A DNA stretch of 8,484 bases from an uncultured Rhodocyclaceae bacterium (GTDB lineage: Bacteria; Pseudomonadota; Gammaproteobacteria; Burkholderiales; Rhodocyclaceae): assembly GCA_937892345.1 (NCBI GenBank), contig CALAGF010000306.1, forward strand, positions 1 through 8,484, in the 5' to 3' direction. Numbering within the stretch: the stretch's first letter is position 1; each line of letters starts with the position of its first letter. Position numbers and translations under genes: made by a program. Positions 6,583-8,484 of the stretch are shown one piece after another. The notes beneath the pieces are model-generated. The model searched no databases. It had not been told where the DNA came from and saw nothing but the letters and a program-made list of their open reading frames with translations.

Positions 6583-7668
6583 ATGAATTCAAGTCACCTC
6601 CTCAAGCAAGCCGGACGCTTCCTGTATCCAGCCTATGAAGCCCCGGCCCGCAGGGCATTTGCGCTGTTCGAACGCCTTGGATATCGTCCGGCCAACGAAT
6701 ACGTGCTGCCGTTTGTACCGCCCACCGGCGCACGGCTGGCAGCCATGCTTGAGTCGGACGATTACGACAATCTGGAACGCACGCTGCGCAAGCTGCACGA
6801 AGACAGCGTACAAACCAGCCTTGCCGCAATGATGCAATCGCTTGATGAATTGGAAAAAAGCGATGTCTGGATCGATCGTTTGTGGGGCTGGTACCGCAAC
6901 GCACACTCGCAAGGATCGCGGTTGGCGCTGATCCTGGGCCTGATTCGCCATGCCGGGCACAAACGCGACAGCGCACGGCCCGGCATTCTCGGCCGCAGCA
7001 AGCGGCAGGACGCCCGGTTGGCGCTGGAAGAAGCCGAAAAGCTGCTCGACAAAGCGGTCAAGGCTGCCGAAGATCCAGTGGAAATGCACATTCTCAGGCT
7101 GTTGACCGCACGTGGCCTGTTCAAGGACGAAGCCACCAACCACCGACGTTTTCGTCGCATCACCGACCTTGCGCCCCTGCATTACCGCGCCCACCTCGTG
7201 ATGCTGGAAAACCTCAAGAAGCAATGGTGCGGCAGCGACGAAGCCATGCTCGAATTTGCCCGAACCCGCGCCCGTCAGGCGCCCTTGGGCAATCCCGTTC
7301 GGTCGCTGGTCATGCACGCGCATCTCGAACTTGCGCTGCTCACCCGGCAACGTCACGGCATCGATCCCGCCGACTATTGCCAGATGCCCAAGGTGCAGCA
7401 GGAAATCGTCGATGCCTGGTACGACACCTTCCTGCAAACGCCGGGCGGTCATGATGTATTCGATGAAGAGCTCTGCAACTACTTCGCCGCCATGCTCCAT
7501 CTCTGTGGCCGTACCGACCTTGCCGCCATGCCGCTGGCGCAAATGGAAAGACGCTGCCTGCCTCAGCCCTGGTCCAGACTGGGGCACTCGCCAAAAGAGA
7601 AAAACAATCCCGCGTGGATCGTCGACCGTATCGAAATGGAAATGGCCCGCAAAGCCAAGCATTTCTGA
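6583..7668 (+). CDS. hypothetical protein with DUF4034-like segment
   Basis: A 361-residue protein without signal peptide or membrane segments. The open frame extends upstream to 6352, but that part overlaps the hemoglobin gene in another frame, and the only Met between is the ATG at 6583, so this start is chosen. There is no good Shine-Dalgarno at normal distance (an AAGGAAGG lies 23 bases upstream, inside the hemoglobin end), so coupling is possible. The protein looks largely alpha-helical, with stretches such as ALEEAEKLLDKAVKAAED (about 147-164). LAPLHYRAHLVMLENLKKQW followed by CGSDEAMLEFAR (about 196-227) resembles the pattern 'P..y.a.......l.pKWgGs.e.ml.FA' that I associate with DUF4034, and W96-W103 also fits that group. 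The function is unknown. It could be a TPR-like scaffold. The position as last gene of the ygiQ-hemoglobin operon is the only functional hint. Confidence 0.85.
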   Translation: MNSSHLLKQAGRFLYPAYEAPARRAFALFERLGYRPANEYVLPFVPPTGARLAAMLESDDYDNLERTLRKLHEDSVQTSLAAMMQSLDELEKSDVWIDRLWGWYRNAHSQGSRLALILGLIRHAGHKRDSARPGILGRSKRQDARLALEEAEKLLDKAVKAAEDPVEMHILRLLTARGLFKDEATNHRRFRRITDLAPLHYRAHLVMLENLKKQWCGSDEAMLEFARTRARQAPLGNPVRSLVMHAHLELALLTRQRHGIDPADYCQMPKVQQEIVDAWYDTFLQTPGGHDVFDEELCNYFAAMLHLCGRTDLAAMPLAQMERRCLPQPWSRLGHSPKEKNNPAWIVDRIEMEMARKAKHF

Positions 7669-7790
7669 GTTTGTGCAGATCCTGCCGAACTTTTGCTTGT
7701 CGTTGTGTCCATCACTTGACTCCGCCCTGGTGATGCGTTGTTTTTGCGCCTTGGAATATTGAGTTTTTTCCATTATTTCTCAAGCTGTTG

Positions 7791-7815
7791 ATGCTGCGCC
7801 GCAGCATGGGATGCT
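7791..7815. repeat. inverted-repeat array next to the typA promoter
   Basis: Bases 7791-7807 form an inverted repeat with perfect 8-base arms (atgctgcg / cgcagcat) around a single central base. A further atgct at 7811-7815 pairs with the agcat at 7803-7807, so the 5-base word occurs as direct copies 20 bases apart with an inverted copy between. The array covers the place of a -35 box and overlaps the extended -10 at its right end. It lies upstream of the expected transcription start, so it would act as DNA (operator) rather than as an RNA hairpin of typA. It could also be a chance structure. Confidence 0.5.
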
Positions 7816-7820
7816 AGAAT
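7812..7820 (+). promoter_or_regulatory. extended -10 promoter of typA
   Basis: TGCTAGAAT fits an extended -10 element (TGn followed by TAGAAT, 5 of 6 matches to TATAAT). No good -35 is found at 17 bases; the nearest candidate, TTGATG at 7788-7793, is 21 bases away, too far for normal use, which is compatible with an extended -10 promoter. Transcription would start near 7827, giving a leader of about 28 bases with no clear Shine-Dalgarno before the typA ATG. Confidence 0.5.
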
Positions 7821-7854
7821 CGCGCCTTTGATTTTTCTGGCTAATTCCGCTCCC

Positions 7855-8484
7855 ATGTCCCTTCGTCCGATTCGTAACATCGCCATCATTGCTCACGTTG
7901 ACCACGGCAAAACCACGCTGGTCGACCAACTGCTCCGTCAATCCGGCACATTTGCCGCGCACCAGCAACTGGTTGAGTGCGTCATGGATTCCAACGATCT
8001 GGAAAAGGAACGTGGCATCACGATTCTCTCCAAGAACACGGCAGTTGAGTATGAAGGCGTGCACATCAACATCGTCGACACCCCGGGCCACGCGGACTTT
8101 GGTGGTGAGGTTGAGCGTGTCCTTAAAATGGTAAACGGTGTTATCCTTGTCGTTGACGCATTCGAGGGTGTTATGCCTCAGACCAAATTCGTACTGATGA
8201 AAGCATTAGAACTTTCTCTTCCGGTTATCGTATGTTTAAATAAAGTAGACCGTCCGGAAGCCCGCCCGAACGAGGTTGTCGATGAAGTACTTGAGTTATT
8301 CATGGACTTAGACGCATCCGATGAGCAGTTAGACTGTCCGTTCCTGTTTGCATCTGCAAGAGACGGTTATGCCGTTCGCGAGATCGGAGATCTTGTAAAT
8401 AACAAAAAAGATATGACACCTCTGTTTGAGACTATCATTGATTACATTCCGGCTCCAGAAGGTGATCCGGATGCAAACACACAG
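7855..8484 (+). CDS. typA: GTP-binding translational GTPase TypA/BipA, N-terminal part (runs off the window; apparently chimeric)
   Basis: The frame runs from ATG 7855 to the right edge (210 codons, no stop). It encodes the G domain of TypA/BipA, a ribosome-associated translational GTPase involved in stress and cold adaptation and ribosome assembly. Motifs in order: P-loop AHVDHGKTT (residues 13-21), ERGITI with switch Thr56, DTPGH (75-79), NKVD (129-132) and ASAR (166-169), so the GTPase signature is complete. Residues 1-82 look proteobacterial (start MSLRPIRNIAIIAHVDHGKT). From about residue 83 the protein (VLKMVNGVILVVDAFEG, DLDASDEQLDCPF, DYIPAPEGDPDANTQ) looks like TypA of Lachnospiraceae/Clostridia. 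Codon use changes at the same place: five TTA and six GTA codons in the 128 codons after 8100, none in the 82 before. GC falls from 55% (7861-8100) to 45% (8101-8484), by hand count. Residue 42 is Cys where the family normally has Arg (ERVMDSND). The TypA identification is firm; that this is one natural gene is doubtful. Confidence 0.85.
   Translation, partial: MSLRPIRNIAIIAHVDHGKTTLVDQLLRQSGTFAAHQQLVECVMDSNDLEKERGITILSKNTAVEYEGVHINIVDTPGHADFGGEVERVLKMVNGVILVVDAFEGVMPQTKFVLMKALELSLPVIVCLNKVDRPEARPNEVVDEVLELFMDLDASDEQLDCPFLFASARDGYAVREIGDLVNNKKDMTPLFETIIDYIPAPEGDPDANTQ
8095..8125. other. probable chimera junction inside typA
   Basis: This is the approximate place where base composition, codon use and protein family affinity all change. 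It lies in the codons for ADFGGEVERVLKM, among the best conserved in the gene and therefore the place where two unrelated typA copies are most likely to share a long identical word. The exact switch base cannot be resolved from this sequence alone. Confidence 0.6.

Larger units (their letters stand above)
7669..7854 (+). promoter_or_regulatory. intergenic region upstream of typA
   Basis: This is the longest non-coding stretch in the window (186 bases), AT-richer than the genes around it. The right half holds the typA promoter and inverted repeats listed separately. The left half contains a T-run (7764-7769) but no GC-rich hairpin directly before it, so no convincing rho-independent terminator for the ygiQ operon is seen; only short weak arms (tggaa/ttcca, ttgag/ctcaa) occur. 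No tRNA or other RNA gene is recognised. Confidence 0.6.

Noticed and set aside
6589..7773. Minus-strand open frame (394 codons) opposite the 361-residue protein
   Set aside because: The + strand frame is co-directional with ygiQ and the hemoglobin, has operon spacing and a DUF4034-like pattern. The minus frame has no recognisable domain and looks like a shadow.
7752..7783. Possible rho-independent terminator around the T-run at 7764-7769
   Set aside because: The arms are only 5 bases and AT-rich, and the T-run sits in the loop rather than after the stem.
1..8484. CRISPR arrays, tRNA/rRNA genes, insertion sequences
   Set aside because: No regularly spaced repeats, cloverleaf-like sequences, transposase motifs or flanking target duplications were seen; nearly all bases are in recognised genes.

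Overview
The window looks like chromosomal DNA of a betaproteobacterium, probably from the Rhodocyclales (Dechloromonas/Azonexus-like). This rests on the GC-rich coding style, on family resemblance of YgiQ, the group II truncated hemoglobin and the first 82 residues of TypA, and on the tight operons. It is a judgement from recognised protein families, not a database result. The last ~380 bases do not fit this background (see below).

Left part (1-3813). The 3' end of an OmpA-family peptidoglycan-binding protein enters from the left on the + strand. It meets, with a 4-base overlap of stop codons, a minus-strand operon of three genes. Reading from 3813 leftwards these are a small STAS-domain anti-sigma-factor antagonist, a metallo-beta-lactamase-fold hydrolase, and a 704-residue membrane protein with a periplasmic CHASE2 sensor and a cytoplasmic SpoIIE/RsbU-type PP2C phosphatase. 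Both internal junctions are 4-base ATGA/GTGA overlaps, so the genes are probably translationally coupled. The layout suggests a partner-switching pathway: an envelope signal sensed by CHASE2 would set phosphatase activity and hence the phosphorylation state of the STAS protein. No cognate kinase/anti-sigma gene is in view.

Middle part (3888-7668). A divergent + strand gene group starts 74 bases away: ygiQ (radical SAM), a group II truncated hemoglobin, and a 361-residue protein with a DUF4034-like segment but no known function. The gaps are 18 and 19 bases, so they are probably one operon. The divergent intergenic region carries a perfect 12-base palindrome over the ygiQ start codon.

Right part (7669-8484). 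A 186-base intergenic region holds an extended -10 promoter with an adjacent 17-base inverted repeat. It is followed by typA (bipA), which runs off the right edge. The first 82 codons of typA are proteobacterial in style. From about 8100 onward the sequence changes to lower GC, to TTA/GTA codons and to a protein sequence resembling Lachnospiraceae/Clostridia TypA. The switch falls in the most conserved part of the gene (DTPGHADFGGEVERVL). An assembly misjoin between two organisms is the likeliest explanation; an intragenic recombination is the alternative.
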